This document shows positions 32,408 to 44,867 of a DNA stretch of 64,000 nucleotides, piece by piece (position 1 is the stretch's first letter; every line of letters begins with the position of its first letter). The stretch spans positions 16,492,001 to 16,556,000 of the forward strand of contig NC_065876.1 in assembly GCF_933775445.1 (NCBI RefSeq), in the 5' to 3' direction. This DNA is from Argentina anserina. Taxonomy: Eukaryota; Streptophyta; Magnoliopsida; Rosales; Rosaceae. The notes beneath the pieces are model-generated. The model made no database searches. It had not been told where the DNA came from and was given only the letters and a program-made list of their open reading frames with translations. The translations under genes were made by a program, and so were the position numbers.

Positions 32408-34625
32408 TTATAGTTCATCCACCACATCATCTTGTTCACCCACTCCCATGTCAACATCATTTTCTCCAACAGTTGATCTAGCAAACGTAGGAGATTGTTT
32501 GATTATTAGATAAACAACCTAATATAAAGACTTATAGCATTTGAATATAAGTAAACTATTACCTATCAACTCTGCATTTGTTTTTCGTATGTTTAGTACT
32601 TCGACAAATGGAGCAATGTCTAACTTTTCCCTTCCTGTCTCTCCATGATGTTAAGCGTTTTCCACTACTTTTAGTCTTCACTTGAGAAGGATCTAAGAAC
32701 TGGTTTTCTTCAAAAGTCCCCATTGTGAATTTGTTGGTAGACGCTTGCCTAATGGAAAGATTTAATTTATTAATTTGCTCCACAAGTCCTTCAAATGCCT
32801 TCTTCACAAGTTCTGTACCCTTATATGAAATCGCAACCTCATCAATTAAATTGGATGCAATTTTGAACAAGCCATTGTGCCTAAAAATTAATGAATTATC
32901 TGCACCATCTTGCCTTTGACACATTTCTCTACGAACTCTTGAAAACCTTGTCCATCTTCGCAAAATATATTCTTTTGGCAGCTCCATGATCTGTTTCACC
33001 CGTAATAAAGCCAAAATATGCCTACAAGGGATACCTTCAAATTCGAAAATTCTACAGCTGCATGTTACTTTGTTAGATACCTTCTCATGTACAAGCGTCT
33101 GCATTCTAAGGTTCTGAGCAAACACTCTTTTAGTTTTGTAAACACAATGATCATCATCTTCCTTTACGACATCTACAATGTAACTATTACTATCATGGAG
33201 CTGAACTTGAAAGTATTGAAAATATTTTTTGGTATACAAATGAGCCATTTGGACCTCCATCGGCATTCCTAATATTAAATTAGGTACCTCATTCAAATGT
33301 TTATGGTCTTCAACCAATTCTTGATGTCATTGATGAGCAATTGCCTTATTGAATCGTGTGACAAAATCCATCAAAGAGTTTTCATGATCACAATAACGCT
33401 TGAAGAAAGCATGAGCAGATTCTACTCTTTGGCTACTTGACATACCTGCTGAAAAGTACTTATTTACATATGCTGGAATCCACTTGTCTCGCAATTTGTA
33501 CATTAATTCAAACCATGAATTACGGGTTTATTGACTTTTTTTGCAATTCTTCAAACCATCTCCTTTCAAATTCATCTGGAGACTCTGAATCCCATATGCA
33601 CGCCTTGAAAGAATCATAGTACTTGTTCATAAACTCCGTACTAGTCTTATCTTGAAACTTTCTTAGAATATGCCACACACAATACCTATGAAATGTGTTT
33701 GGCAAAACGTGACCTATTGCCTTAGCCATTGCTTGATCTTGATCGGTGATAATAACCTTCGGAGCACCTCTAGGCATTGCTGCAAGCCATGTGTTTAATA
33801 ACCAAACAAACGAATCAAAATTTTCATTACTCAAAAATGTACATCCAAAAACCAATGTTTGCCCATGGTGATTCACGCCTAATAATGGAGCAAAAAACAT
33901 CTTGTAACGGTTGGTGTTGTATGTTGTATCAAATACAACCACATCACCAAAATGTGCATATGATTTTTTCTCACTTGAATCAACCCAAAAACATCTTATA
34001 AGTCTGTTTTCTGCATCTGTATCAACAAGATTCTTCTCTTGCTCAGCTTTGAAGTGCTCATATAAAATGTCAACGTCATGACCCTTGACAAGATTTCTCT
34101 CATCTCGCACCGCATTTCTTAAATCTCTTTCTGTGCAGCCAACATTTTCATGTCCACCAGCTTGTGCCTCCAATAATGCAAATTATTGGTATATTGGAAT
34201 GTCCACCTGTGTCAGGTCTTCTATCAAATTTTTTTTCACTGCAGACATGCTACGATGTGATGTTAACAAGTGAACTCTACTTGGTGTTGTCGGTGAATGA
34301 TTGTGTTCCTCCTTGAAAGTTTTGACCACATAATTACTTCCATCATAACATAAGGTTAATTTTGCATTGCACCTTGTTCGAGTATTTCGACGGTCTCTTT
34401 CCTCAACTTCATTGTTATTTCTCCATGTCTCATATGTTTCCCCTTCTTTGTCTCCTTACTCTTTCGGACACCAAAACCAGCCTTACGTGCATAATCATTA
34501 TAAAACTTGTAGGCTGCATCTAATGAATCGAACTGCTGCCCAGGTTTTGGCTTTATATCATCTTCAACCTCAGAAACATAAGTCAGTTGCACATTGTTCG
34601 GATACTTCCATTGCTCTTGTATAAC
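32408..34625 (-). pseudogene. FAR1-related sequence (FRS) pseudogene
   Basis: The order of a MULE-derived FHY3/FAR1-family transcription factor is intact. A FAR1 DNA-binding region covers about 34200-34600 (FDSLDAAYKFYNDYARKAGF; then CNAKLTL and EEHNHSP). A MULE transposase-like domain spans 33320-34100, with VVVFDTTYNTNRYKMFFAPL and IITDQDQAMAKAI. A SWIM zinc finger covers 33000-33070 (CSCRIFEFEGIPCRHIL). A final exon at 32408-32477 joins 32563 with consistent phase. The frame is broken several times: a shift near 34460 between VRKSKE and ETYETWRNNNEV, TAA at 34183-34185 (expected Gln), a shift near 33530 in an A-run, and TGA at 33327-33329 (expected Arg or Gln). The first listed exon begins at an acceptor near 34625. 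No functional full-length product is possible from this sequence. Confidence 0.85.
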
Positions 34626-36357
34626 CTACATGATGCCAAGACCATTGCAGCTGGTCAAAAGATTTAAAAAAACATCAATTATAAATAATCATCAATTATA
34701 ACATCAACATGTGACTCCAATTTAACTAATTTGTAAGCTGGATTATTATAAGAATAAAACAAATGACACAACCATTCTAAAAGCCCCAAATTCGTAGAAA
34801 CATGCTTGGCAAATAGTCACACTATAACCATATTATGTCAATCTCTTATGAATAATCTTAAAGCCCCAAAATTTCTCTATTTCTAATACGTTTGGATCAA
34901 TGTTTTTCATCTTTAACTCAATACAAGCATATATTTATATTTCCTATCAGACATGATGTAAGAAGGGAGAGCTAACCTTGGTTGGCAAAACAAAGATGAG
35001 AAGATTGAGAGAAGTTTAATCGGCAGTGTTGTGTCTCCGTTGGATATCTTATGAGTTTAGCAATGGATCTTGGTGGAGAAAAAGATCATGAGAAGAAGAG
35101 AACTGATGTTCTGGGTAGAAGAGAAGGTCTGAGGATTAAAGAGAGGGAGAGTTTTTAAGTAAAAGTGTATATAAAATAATGGGTTTTGGTTCAACTTTGA
35201 CCTCATTACTTTCTAACCGTTTGATTAAAAGTATGTTGATCTAAAGACAATTGTGCATATCTCCCATGGTCATCAACTGACTAGTTGAACGGGAGTGGTT
35301 TGCAATTATGGTGGTTTCTTCCATTCCGTCGGGAAAGGGTTAAGCTTGTAGACATTCATCGACATTCATTCGATTTCAACTGGAAAAATTATAATAGTTC
35401 TTTAGAAAAGAAAAAAAAATCTCTAATTTATAGATTAAATAAAATTGTGTTTTGATCTTCCAGTCATGTCAGCATTCCTTATGACAGCAAATCAGCAATC
35501 GGCCCATGTGTTGCACGGTTTTGAATTTGTGTTGTGGTAGTGGATTTAAACATTTATTCTTCTTGTGCTATTTTCTTGTTAATTTATGATAGTAACTCTT
35601 ATTGATTTCATTTATTAATGTAAATTTTAAACATATCATAGGTGATATAAAAATTTTAAAAAATTAGTGAAGTTATTGACACCAAATGATGACTTCCAGT
35701 TATAATAGTGAGATGAGATTTCCATTCGATTGTTATAGCCCGCCGAGTAATACCTACCTAAAAACCATGAATAATAATACCTATCTAACAATTTGTTGGG
35801 TACAGATAATATTTTTTTCATAAATAGGTAAATTCATTACCCACATGTCAATTTTTTTGTTAATTTTAGTCGACATTACATGGCCACATGACAATTTCTG
35901 AGTGATTTTCTACCTTGATTAGGTGTCATTTTGGGTACTTCGAACTTTACCAATGGGTATTACCCATACCCAATATATTTACTCGCGGTATTTTTAAGCT
36001 ACTCATTACCCATCTATCAACTTATGTGTATTTTCAAACTACCCATTACCAAAAAAAAATACGCAAGACAAATTTTACCCATGGGTATGTCCTTACGTAA
36101 ATTACTGGCTTGCTATTATGCATACATAAACATGACCCTTGTCTGAGTCATAGACTTTTTATCTTTATCATCTTTAAGGCTTCATGTGAAGCCTTCTCAA
36201 GTCGGCCGATTATTGACTCAAGACTTCCATCATCTTTGGATAATTCCTTCCCTTAAAAACACCCTTGGTACAATATTGATGATCTCATGAAGATTTTTTC
36301 ACTTACTGATTTCATCTTTTACGGAATCCACTAAATATAAAACAATTTGAAGACATG
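34626..36357. other. Intergenic region
   Basis: May contain non-coding upstream exons of the FRS locus on its left. From about 35820 to 36080 it is rich in TACCCAT/ACCCATTACC-type words on the plus strand, a degenerate simple pattern. No gene recognised. Confidence 0.5.
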
Positions 36358-36424
36358 GAGTCTTTGTAGTATAGTGGTAGGTATTCTCATATGCCACCCG
36401 GGTTCGAACCCGGCGTTGTTTTAT
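36358..36424 (+). pseudogene. Truncated tRNA-like gene (closest to tRNA-Asp)
   Basis: It has a clear A box (TAGTATAGTGGTAGGTAT) and a perfect T-arm/B box (CCGGGTTCGAACCCGG). The 5' end resembles the plant tRNA-Asp start. The interval between D-arm and T-arm is about 10 nt too short to hold an anticodon arm plus variable loop, and the two acceptor strands do not pair. It is best read as a tRNA pseudogene or the head of a tRNA-derived SINE. A functional tRNA is unlikely. Confidence 0.7.
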
Positions 36425-37296
36425 GTTTTTTTTTGTTTTTTGAAAAATATTGAACTTTTGCTAGACTGCTAGTTCTAAAAAAGGAAGATAATAGCAATTA
36501 GCAATGCCTCCACCTTTAGGCAATGTCTGGATCAATTATGCAGATTATGAGCTCGTCACCTCTCTCCTCTTCATCTTTGATCAGTTTTCAAGTTAGTTTA
36601 GCAGCGAGGTATGATTTTGTCACCTCTCCTCTTCATATTGAGTTGGTGTTGATTTAACATGGCATCCAATTAGTACAAGCGTCTCTCACCTATAATGCCA
36701 AATCATTACTTGAAAGCATTGTCTGAATTCTGAAATACTTTCCAGAACCAATGCCATACAAAGCAAAAGCAAATTCAAATTTCAAGCGCAAGTTGCTGAA
36801 ATACTCAGCCTGAACATCTCGACTTCCTCCGTGTTGGTCACCCAAATGGCCAGTCGGTACTCTTCTACAATTCCACCCTTTTCAATGCCTCTACACACCA
36901 CAATTCAAACCCATCACACTCTACAAAACCCTTTCCAAGTAAGGCATTTTCTCCCTTGCCTGCTATAACCGGTAAATTTACGAATCGAAGTAATTTTGTT
37001 AGAGAGCCTATATGGCTTTCTGGATAGGTATTCATCAGCGCATGTAATTTGTCCTTGGACTGTGGCATACTAAGACAAAAAGCTCAACCGAACAACAAGA
37101 GAATAACAAAAGCACATCAAATTCGACATCAAAGACACCAAGTTCAATAGAATATAGAATACATATGTTATCCTGCTTGCGCATACATCGTGGTCATGTA
37201 TTCATTGCCCTTTCGATACAAATTGTTGTAACTAGTTCGATCACGTCACCCCTTCCGCCAGAAGACATTCTTTTTTATCTGGACCTGCACCCTCAA
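36425..37296. other. Intergenic region
   Basis: Holds a 67-codon frame at 36865-37068 (-) that I do not recognise and cannot connect to neighbouring exons. Otherwise non-coding. Confidence 0.4.
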
Positions 37297-38319
37297 TCAC
37301 TGGCGTAAGATAGTTGATATTGATTTGTTGGCCATTTGTAGAAGCTCTTCCCTATGAATAAGGAAGAAATCCAAGTGAGCTCCTAGGTCCTAGATAAATT
37401 GAAGAAATTCTACTACATTTCTGCTACTTGTATTGTATCACAGATGCACCAAATGAGCACTATGGTTGCAACACACGTATCACATACTTACCGAAGAGTA
37501 GAGAATTCCAACAACTTCTAGAGTTCTAGCACAGTTGGGAGAAGTGGCACCTTATCAATTGCCTATCCACGTAGATGGAGGATCAGTAACACAATAAGGA
37601 GCATTGAACCATTAGAGCTATTTTTTTTTTAATAAAGGGAAGTTCACTCATATAAAATCATAAACAGTCTGTGTGTGGCATGGTTAAAAGGATCTGCTAA
37701 AGATCTTTCATAGGTAGGAGGAATGAAGGTGGGAAAAGTTGAATTTTAACTCCAAACTCCACCCCAAGGCTCTTAAATTTTGATTTATTTCCTTCTTATT
37801 TCAAATATCATACCCTTACTGAGGAAAGAAGAGAAAGTATTCGCTAAAAATCATGTATTTTCAGTTTAAACTTCAGCTATTAACCTCAACTTCTGCCTAC
37901 AGTTAACAATAGTGTATTATTCAGTATACTAATTTGTTTCGTACACTGATGAAAGAGGTCAAGAAAATACCATGACCCGATTTGCTGATGCCCAAAGACC
38001 TACAACAGCTGCAAATCCCAAACCAACGAGACCTATCCGATCTTCAGAATTACCCCACTGTTTTCAGTCCAATCCAGGTCCCAAAAAAACAAGGGTAAGA
38101 CAAATGGACCCAGAATCAAAAATTACCTTTTCTTTTGTGTGGAATGAAGAACTGACACTTGAGGTGAAAAGCAAATGAACTCATCAAAACTAAGAGAAAA
38201 ATAAATGCTTAAAATTGTTCAGCTGAATTTTGATAGCCAATTATTTCAACAGTATGAGACGAACACTGTTATAAACTGTGTACAACACTGAGAACTAGTT
38301 GCATGCATTTAGATGCTAG

Positions 38320-38388
38320 GATTTGGCTTCTCTGCTTGGATTTTTTGTGCTTGTACAGCACAAGAAATCCAAGAAGAGAAGCCAGATC
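38320..38388. repeat. Near-perfect 69-nt hairpin in CURT1C-like intron
   Basis: Arms of about 31 nt (GATTTGGCTTCTCTGC... and ...AGAAGAGAAGCCAGATC) pair with 4-5 mismatches around a very short loop at GTAC. It lies in the intron between the second and third CURT1C-like exons. Shape and size resemble a short microRNA-type stem or a snap-back duplication. No expression evidence. Confidence 0.75.
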
Positions 38389-38599
38389 AACCCATAAATA
38401 TGATAAATTTCTTACAACCAAATCATACTCATCCAACATAATGATAAACTCGATTACCAAAAGGATAAAGGAAATGAGAATAGCTTACAGCATTCTGAAC
38501 AGACTCAACTATACTGAGTGAACTGGAGGATTCGGAGCTTTCCCTAGTAGCCCTGACCACAACAGCAACACGATTCTGTCGCTCTAACTCGTAAAAGTT

Positions 38600-39645
38600 A
38601 TGAGCAAATGTTAGAGAGGTAGGAATCAACCTTCAAACCTTAGAATAATGCTAGCAAATGGTTTCTGAATAACAACTACCACGAATATGGAACAGATTGT
38701 CAACTCTATCAGTTGGCAAAGACCCTAGCATCTGATACTAGTAGCACAGATTGATATCTGATATTCCTTTAACTAGTTTGACACATCTCCAGAATCAGAC
38801 ACATAACGCTGTTTTATATTCAATCTGTTGGAATCATCTGGTCCAAATACCAAAAGTCTATTGATTTTTTCTCCTAATAATTACCTTGAAAATAGATAAT
38901 TAATCAACACCTAAAATCCTTAAACACATTCCTATGTCCAAATTTGAAGAACTAAAACACAGTGGAACCGAATATATATCGGCATTGTGCCATACAAAAA
39001 TCTTGCAGAAATGTCCTGTGAAACATTTTGTGGATATAGTTATCACAATTCACAAAGACCACTACATATGTCTAAAAACTGAAACTTCCGTATCTTAACC
39101 TAATTGATTAGCTGAGCTTCAACTTTAGAGAAAATGTTAGAGAAGAATGCGTCAGTGCATAGAATGTCAACCTTCAGTGCGTAAAATATCAACCTTCAAA
39201 ACCTCTGGATTCTGGATAATGCTTACACATGGTTTTCTGGATTCAACTACCACTAATATATTGTTTCAACTATATAAGTTGGCAAAGACCACTATACTTA
39301 CATCTGATACCAGTACCACAAATTGACATCTGATATACCTTTAGCTAGTTTGAATTTTTTTCCAGAATCATATACAAATACATTTTTTTCTAATTCAATC
39401 TGTTTGAATCATATGGTCCAAATACCATGAATTCTATGAAGTTCTTCCTCCGGATAAGTATCCTTGAATATGAAGAACTAAACACAGTGGAACCGAAGGT
39501 ATACAAGCATTTTCACACAACGATATTGCAGAAACTTTCTCTACAACCTTTTCTGTGGATCACATGACAGTTTTCACAAAGACCAGTACATATGACTGAA
39601 ACTTGGGTATCTTGACCTAATTGATTAGCCAAATTACCCCCAAAA
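38600..39645. repeat. Diverged tandem duplication, about 560-bp unit
   Basis: Unit A (about 38600-39120) and unit B (about 39125-39645) share long ordered blocks: CAACCTTCAAA, GTTGGCAAAGACC, ATCTGATACCAGTA-like, TTCAATCTGTT, TGGTCCAAATACCA, ACACAGTGGAACCGAA, CACAAAGACCA and CTAATTGATTAGC. The offset is about 563 bp. Both lie in the first intron of the CURT1C-like pseudogene, so an intron segment duplicated in place and then diverged by point changes. Confidence 0.8.
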
Positions 39646-40317
39646 AAAAACTCTTGAACATGCATATCCCAATGCATTTTTACCATGAACTTATCAAGCC
39701 AACCCGTCTCTCTCAAATAAGTAAACAAATAAAGCAAGACTAGGACTGAATAAGGAACTATTGTTGTTCACAGAAACAAATGTAGTTTAACTCAAAGTTA
39801 AGAGAACTGGTAAAAAGACGCCCAGAACAGCTGCAAGCTCACCTCTAATGGGACACACTGGTAGCTTTGGCAGAGCAGTCAGTAAGGTATTAGAAGTAGC
39901 ATGGGCCAAGAACGGAGAAGGTAAGCTTGCAAGAATAGAAGCCATGTAGTTCGAAAGTTCGGAGAATCTTGTTTAGTCGGAGAAGAACAAAGATAGTAGT
40001 GAGTGCAAGAAAGTGGTCGTGTAGTCAATGCGCTTTAGCCTTCAAGCACCACACAATTTATGTTTTTTTGTTGTTTTTTCTTAATCTTATATAGTACGTC
40101 ATAATCAAATTAGATTTTTCCCTATCCAAATCTTACGCATTATCATTAGGAAAAATGCATTATCCATCAAATTGGCATAAAACTCGAGTTTTGTACAAAA
40201 ATGGATTTGTATGATATTTTGGATAACAAATTACGAAAGTATCAAGTGTTTAAATTTTTTAGTGCGATATTGTTAATTTTTTTTTGTTTTAATGTAGTAG
40301 ACTTGTATTTACAATGA

Positions 40318-40814
40318 CGGCATGTTTACTTACGTAGAATGGAGTTTTATTCTGCTGGAATCAATTCCATTCTGGCGTTTACCTGTCAAGAGGAATGAAA
40401 TTCGTAGTGGGACCCACCTCCAAAACTGGAATGAATTCCGAAAGAGACATGGAATTGTAATACCAAGGGAGGAGGTGGGAATGGGAGGGAATGAAAATTG
40501 CTTCCAAAAATATCCTTACCCCTCTGACTTGAATATATTAGTTGTGTGTTTGGTTTGACATGTAGACAATACATTGTACCTTAATAAGCCTCTACTTAAT
40601 TATTAATAGCTACAAAATGACATACTTAAATGCATATTTTGATCAAGTGTTGCAAAGGAAACACTAAAGAGAGTTTCTTCCTGTTTGTAAAAGAGTATTT
40701 TGGTAATTAACTTAAATTTAATTCTGATTTCTTATTACAAGTAAATAACAACAATCGTAACTAGTTTCTTTCCTATTCCTCCATATTATTCCATTCCGGG
40801 TAAGTAAACGTGTC
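40318..40814. mobile_element. TIR-bearing MITE, about 500 bp
   Basis: The left end GGCATGTTTACTTACG and the right end CGGGTAAGTAAACGTGTC are imperfect inverted repeats, extended inward by AGAATGGA / TTCCATTCC. The interior repeats GGAATGAA-type words in both orientations. ATGA flanks both sides, too short to assign a superfamily firmly. Confidence 0.65.
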
Positions 40815-41536
40815 ATGAGATCTTCGTAAAGTTAATCAGTATGGGTGCTTTCCTTACTGGCAAAAAAGAAAAGGAGCCACTCGTCGAATTAGTGAATAGA
40901 TGAACTCCATAAATTGGATACTAGAAGAAATTGGAAAGCGCCATATGAGAATTTAGTAATCAAAGGACTAAATGCTCTTCTGCTACCCTGATTAATTGTT
41001 ACAATGAAGAAATTGCATTCTGATAAAAAAAAAAAAAAGGAAACATCATTCAGACTAGAAACAGGTTGACGCATTAGTTCTTTCATTAGTTCCTTCCTGT
41101 TATACATAGTATACAGTCATTTAGACAAATAAGAAACTTTCTTTATTTCTAAATTCTAATGGAATTAGCTATTATGAATTTATGATTTCTGGTTTGCTCC
41201 GGGTACAGATACCTTCACTGTGTAAAAGATTTTGAGGCTCTCAAATAACCATTGTGGACTATTACTCTATTAGTGATTTAGTGGTGATAATATGCCGCAG
41301 ACACCGAATAATGGCTCAAAGAACTATTACCAAAAGTTCTTATGTAAGTTTTACTAGTACTTGAGGTCTCCAATTGTGTATCAAACGTTCACTACAATCA
41401 TTGATCCGAAACTTGAAAATCTATACAGAAGTACGTCAATGCACTTACTATTGGGAATACGCAGTTCTAGATATTAGCATGTCAAAACTGGCTACCCTGA
41501 TGAACAAATAAACTACCTCATTTATCAATCAGTCAG
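40815..41536. other. Spacer and probable PhoD-like 3'-UTR
   Basis: Non-coding. The part nearest 41536 should contain the 3'-UTR of the minus-strand phosphatase gene. Confidence 0.5.
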
Positions 41537-44301
41537 TCAGTCGCGCTTGTTCTTAAGCGGACATCTGCAGCAACATAATGCTGCAAGCCAAATCGCACCC
41601 ATCATAGACAGGATCAATACTGCAACATTGGATGTAAAATATCACAATTAACAGATTATTCAACGTTACAACATGCATTTAATAGAAAGGTGGAAGTGTG
41701 AAGAAACATACCAGCTAGAGCACAATAAGCTAAAATAGCCAAGCGATATCTGACAATCCCTGGTTGATTGATTTCAAGATAGCAGTGCTTTTGGTGCTTT
41801 CCTACTTTACTGCTACTCACATAGTTGAAATTTCTTGCTTGCAATTCTGGTAACGGTGCGGATACACCTGCCACAGGAATGCCATCCGTACCCCTCACCT
41901 GAATCTTCAATGTCACAGGATTTGCATCCCAATCTACCTCGATTGCTCCAAAATTAGGCATGCCTGAAGATATATACATCTGAAAACTCAAAAACTAGAC
42001 ATTTTATCACAACAGGGCTCTACATGAGTCAAGTTTAAGATGACAAGCATACCGTAAGTGCATGACTTGCGTCTGCAATTTCCATCCATTACTCTCAAGG
42101 TGGCAGGAGTTAACCAAGCCACAAATCTCACTAAAAAGTGCAGTGGCACTGGAACTACCTTTTCAACTGCTTGGGTGATTCCGCTTGCAGTTACATCATA
42201 CAGTGGATATCCAGTGGCACAATCATATCTCGTAATTTCTCCAAAATGAACGTCTCCACTAATGAAAAACACTCCACCCCTCTACACAAGGAAAAATATT
42301 TGTAAGAACTGGAGCTTGATAGCTCTCACCCAAGAGAGAGGGATCACAAGTCGTAAAAATAATGAACATGCCACACTTCATGCATCTGTTCGTTGTACAG
42401 TATGAATTTGCTACTGAAAGAGGTCAAACTGAAATCATGAACATATAACCACCTTAGTATCAGCCAGCAGTTTAAATAATCGATCTCTCTCTTTCGGAAA
42501 ACGGCCCCATGATTCCATGTAAAAAAATGGCCCAGTTGTTGCTGAGAGATTTGATATGACCTGAATTGTAATTATAAAACAATTATTGCCAGTTTAACTA
42601 AAAGTCTAATCTTATAGATAATGAAGGCGTAAATTGACAAATGCAACTGGAACTTACCAAGCTGAGTGGAAACGGGCATATAGTTTTTCTCTATTCAAGC
42701 ATAATACCTCATACAAGGCATAAATTTATAATTTACCTGTATAGATGACCCAATAATAGTAACGGCTGTCGGCGAACCATGCAGCTCTTTCTCTAACCAA
42801 GTCCACTGTGAACTTCCCAAAATACTTCCATCACTACGTAAAGGATCTCGGTGGTATCTAGTATCTAATAGGATAACCTGAGGAAGTTTATTTGCAGCAT
42901 TAGTACAAACTGTATCCTTACCCATATATTTGTTTGCTTAGACATGATTGCAAATTGGTTTCTTCTATTGCGAATATCATGCTAAATGAATATTATGCTC
43001 AAATTGAATAGCTTTCCACAAATGGCATACTGAAAGAAATTTGCTACGGGAAAGCTCATTTTGAAACCTCCGAAGAAACACCCAGGAAGAGATATAACTA
43101 AAAACCCTGTCGGGCTACCAAACATACAAACAAAAACTGTCAGATAGCATACCTTGATTTGTCTACCTGTGGGGCCAAATGTATAAGATGCATAGACACC
43201 AGCTTGTTTGCGCCTAAAGCAAAGCCACCGTAGCAATTCATTATGATCAAGAAGAATTGGGCATTATCAAAACATTGCCCTCCAACAGAGTAATATTTGA
43301 ATACCAATATTCATTAAAAACAAGGGGCGTGCAAGGGGCGTTGTAACAATATTAACACCAACATTTTCGGATATCAACAAGGCATAACACCACTACATAA
43401 GAATGAACAGTTCCTCACCGTGGACTATCATGAGGCTCGTCTAAGAAATCAAGCATGAGTCTTTGATTAGTTATTTTCCCAACAAATTCTTTTCCTGCGT
43501 CGTTCAATCCATAATCATGGTCATCCCATGTGCCTATGACCTACAAAATTTGACAAAGAATGAAGATTAAATATCATGAAAGGAACCTGAATGAGCAATA
43601 CCAAGAACTGTCAGACACAGAAGCAAGGATGGTAAAACACCTTAGTCTTCTGTCGAAGACGAGAATAACCAGGATTAGACTTGGCTATATCATACTTGGA
43701 CTTCATTTCCTGCTCACTAGCAGGAACAAACCTTTCAGTATTCTTCCATGGACCAATATTCCTTTTCCTTCCAAATAGCTTATTAGGCAGCCTGATGTCT
43801 CCATATATGTTATCACCCAGCCAAATAAAAACTTGGGGATCAAACTTAATGATTGCATCCCATATAGGCTGCACAAAGGCACAAGCTTTAAGTCATTACA
43901 CGAACCATCTAACAAAAAGGGTAAGTTGGAAAACAATAGAACTCAAATTTAGGTATCATCAGATTGTCAGTTGAATCTGGCTCATCTCTATCTATGCTGT
44001 TTCTTCTATGCGCCCAACTTTTATATCATAAACTTGTAGTGAATAACTGAATATCAACAATGTAGCACATATATATCTAAAGACAATAATAACCCACAAA
44101 AGATATTCACAAAACAAAAACAGGTGTGGAAGTGCAGAGAGTTCAAACCTGAGGAGCAGATTGGTTGGCACATGATCCAAAAGCAATACGACTAACTAGA
44201 TTGGTGTTCTTAGTCTCAGAAGAGACACCACTAACCACCACTCCAAGTCCAACCGCTGTAACCGTTAACCACCAACACCACCACTTCAATCGCAACCCCA
44301 T
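41537..44301 (-). CDS. PhoD-like (alkaline phosphatase D) metallophosphoesterase
   Basis: Nine exons on the minus strand: 44301-44149, 43868-43641, 43540-43419, 43213-43153, 42877-42737, 42560-42453, 42281-42053, 41963-41712 and 41619-41537. All borders are GT..AG, phases agree, and the total of 1377 nt codes for 458 residues. A hydrophobic N-terminus (about 5-28) fits a signal peptide. PhoD motifs appear in order: FGSCANQ (41-47), [37 protein letters not shown]. The last exon is a hydrophobic helix ([16 protein letters not shown]) with a basic tail, so it is likely membrane-anchored and secretory or ER-derived. The metal-binding Asp/His residues of the family are retained. An alternative in-frame ATG lies at 44355, but 44301 starts directly before the signal peptide. 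The substrate is unknown; phosphoesters are family knowledge. Confidence 0.9.
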
Positions 44302-44867
44302 TTCTCTCTCTCTCAATTCCCAATTCTCTTTAGATTGTATTATAAACAGAAGCAAAGCAGCTATGGGCTTCTGGGTTTCATGTGATGATTATTCTATATA
44401 TAAATGATCACACTTCAACCCACAAATCTATTAAAATCACTCTGCGAAGGAAAAACTTTTAATATTTTTCGAGCCAAAAAGGGAAAATTAAAAACGGGGG
44501 CTGATTTTCAGGGGTTAAAAATCGTGGAGGAGAAGCAAAACTCTGCACACTGAAAACCAAATTTTAAGAAATATGGAATGAAATGGTTTCCTGGGTTTCG
44601 TTTAAATAAAAAGCAGAAAGGGAAGAGGCATTGCATCTTTAAAGCTCGCCTGGTATGCGGTTATGGAGGTAGAGGTGACCACCACTCTGAATCCTCACTT
44701 TCAACTCTTTCAATGTCCCCCCCCTCCTTCTACAAAGAAAGGTAACATTCCAGTTTCCACATTTCTTTGTTTCTTTTTTACTCTCTTTTTCCTCCTCTAC
44801 TCTTTTTATTTCACCAAAATGTCATCAACTCATTATATCTCACCACATTGGTTTTTTCTTTTTAAAA

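Larger units (their letters stand above)
37297..39945 (-). pseudogene. CURT1C-like thylakoid curvature protein gene, disrupted
   Basis: CURT1 proteins are small thylakoid membrane proteins that bend grana margins. Exons, read on the minus strand: 39945-39843 (Ser/Leu-rich transit peptide, MASILASLPSPFLAHA), 38583-38489 (VAVVVRATRESSESSSSLS), 38057-37977 (WGNSEDRIGLVGLGFAAVVG), 37562-37492 (AIDKVPLLPTVLE) and 37351-37297 (EELLQMANKSISTILRQ then TGA). Phases fit for exons 1-4. Exon 4 contains the near-exact 8-bp duplication CTAGAACT/CTAGAAGT (about 37517-37532), which shifts the frame to an immediate TAG. Removing one copy would restore a 63-nt exon ending VVGILYSS. The exon expected to code the WF.YRYLLF segment is not intact between 37490 and 37352, where only a degraded TGG-start stretch near 37445 is seen. 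Either this copy is dead or splicing skips the lesion, which I think less likely. Confidence 0.75.

Noticed and set aside
35820..36080. Telomere-like or satellite array of ACCCAT words
   Set aside because: Spacing is irregular and there is no constant period.
36358..36424. Functional tRNA-Asp
   Set aside because: About 10 nt are missing between D-arm and T-arm and the acceptor strands do not pair.
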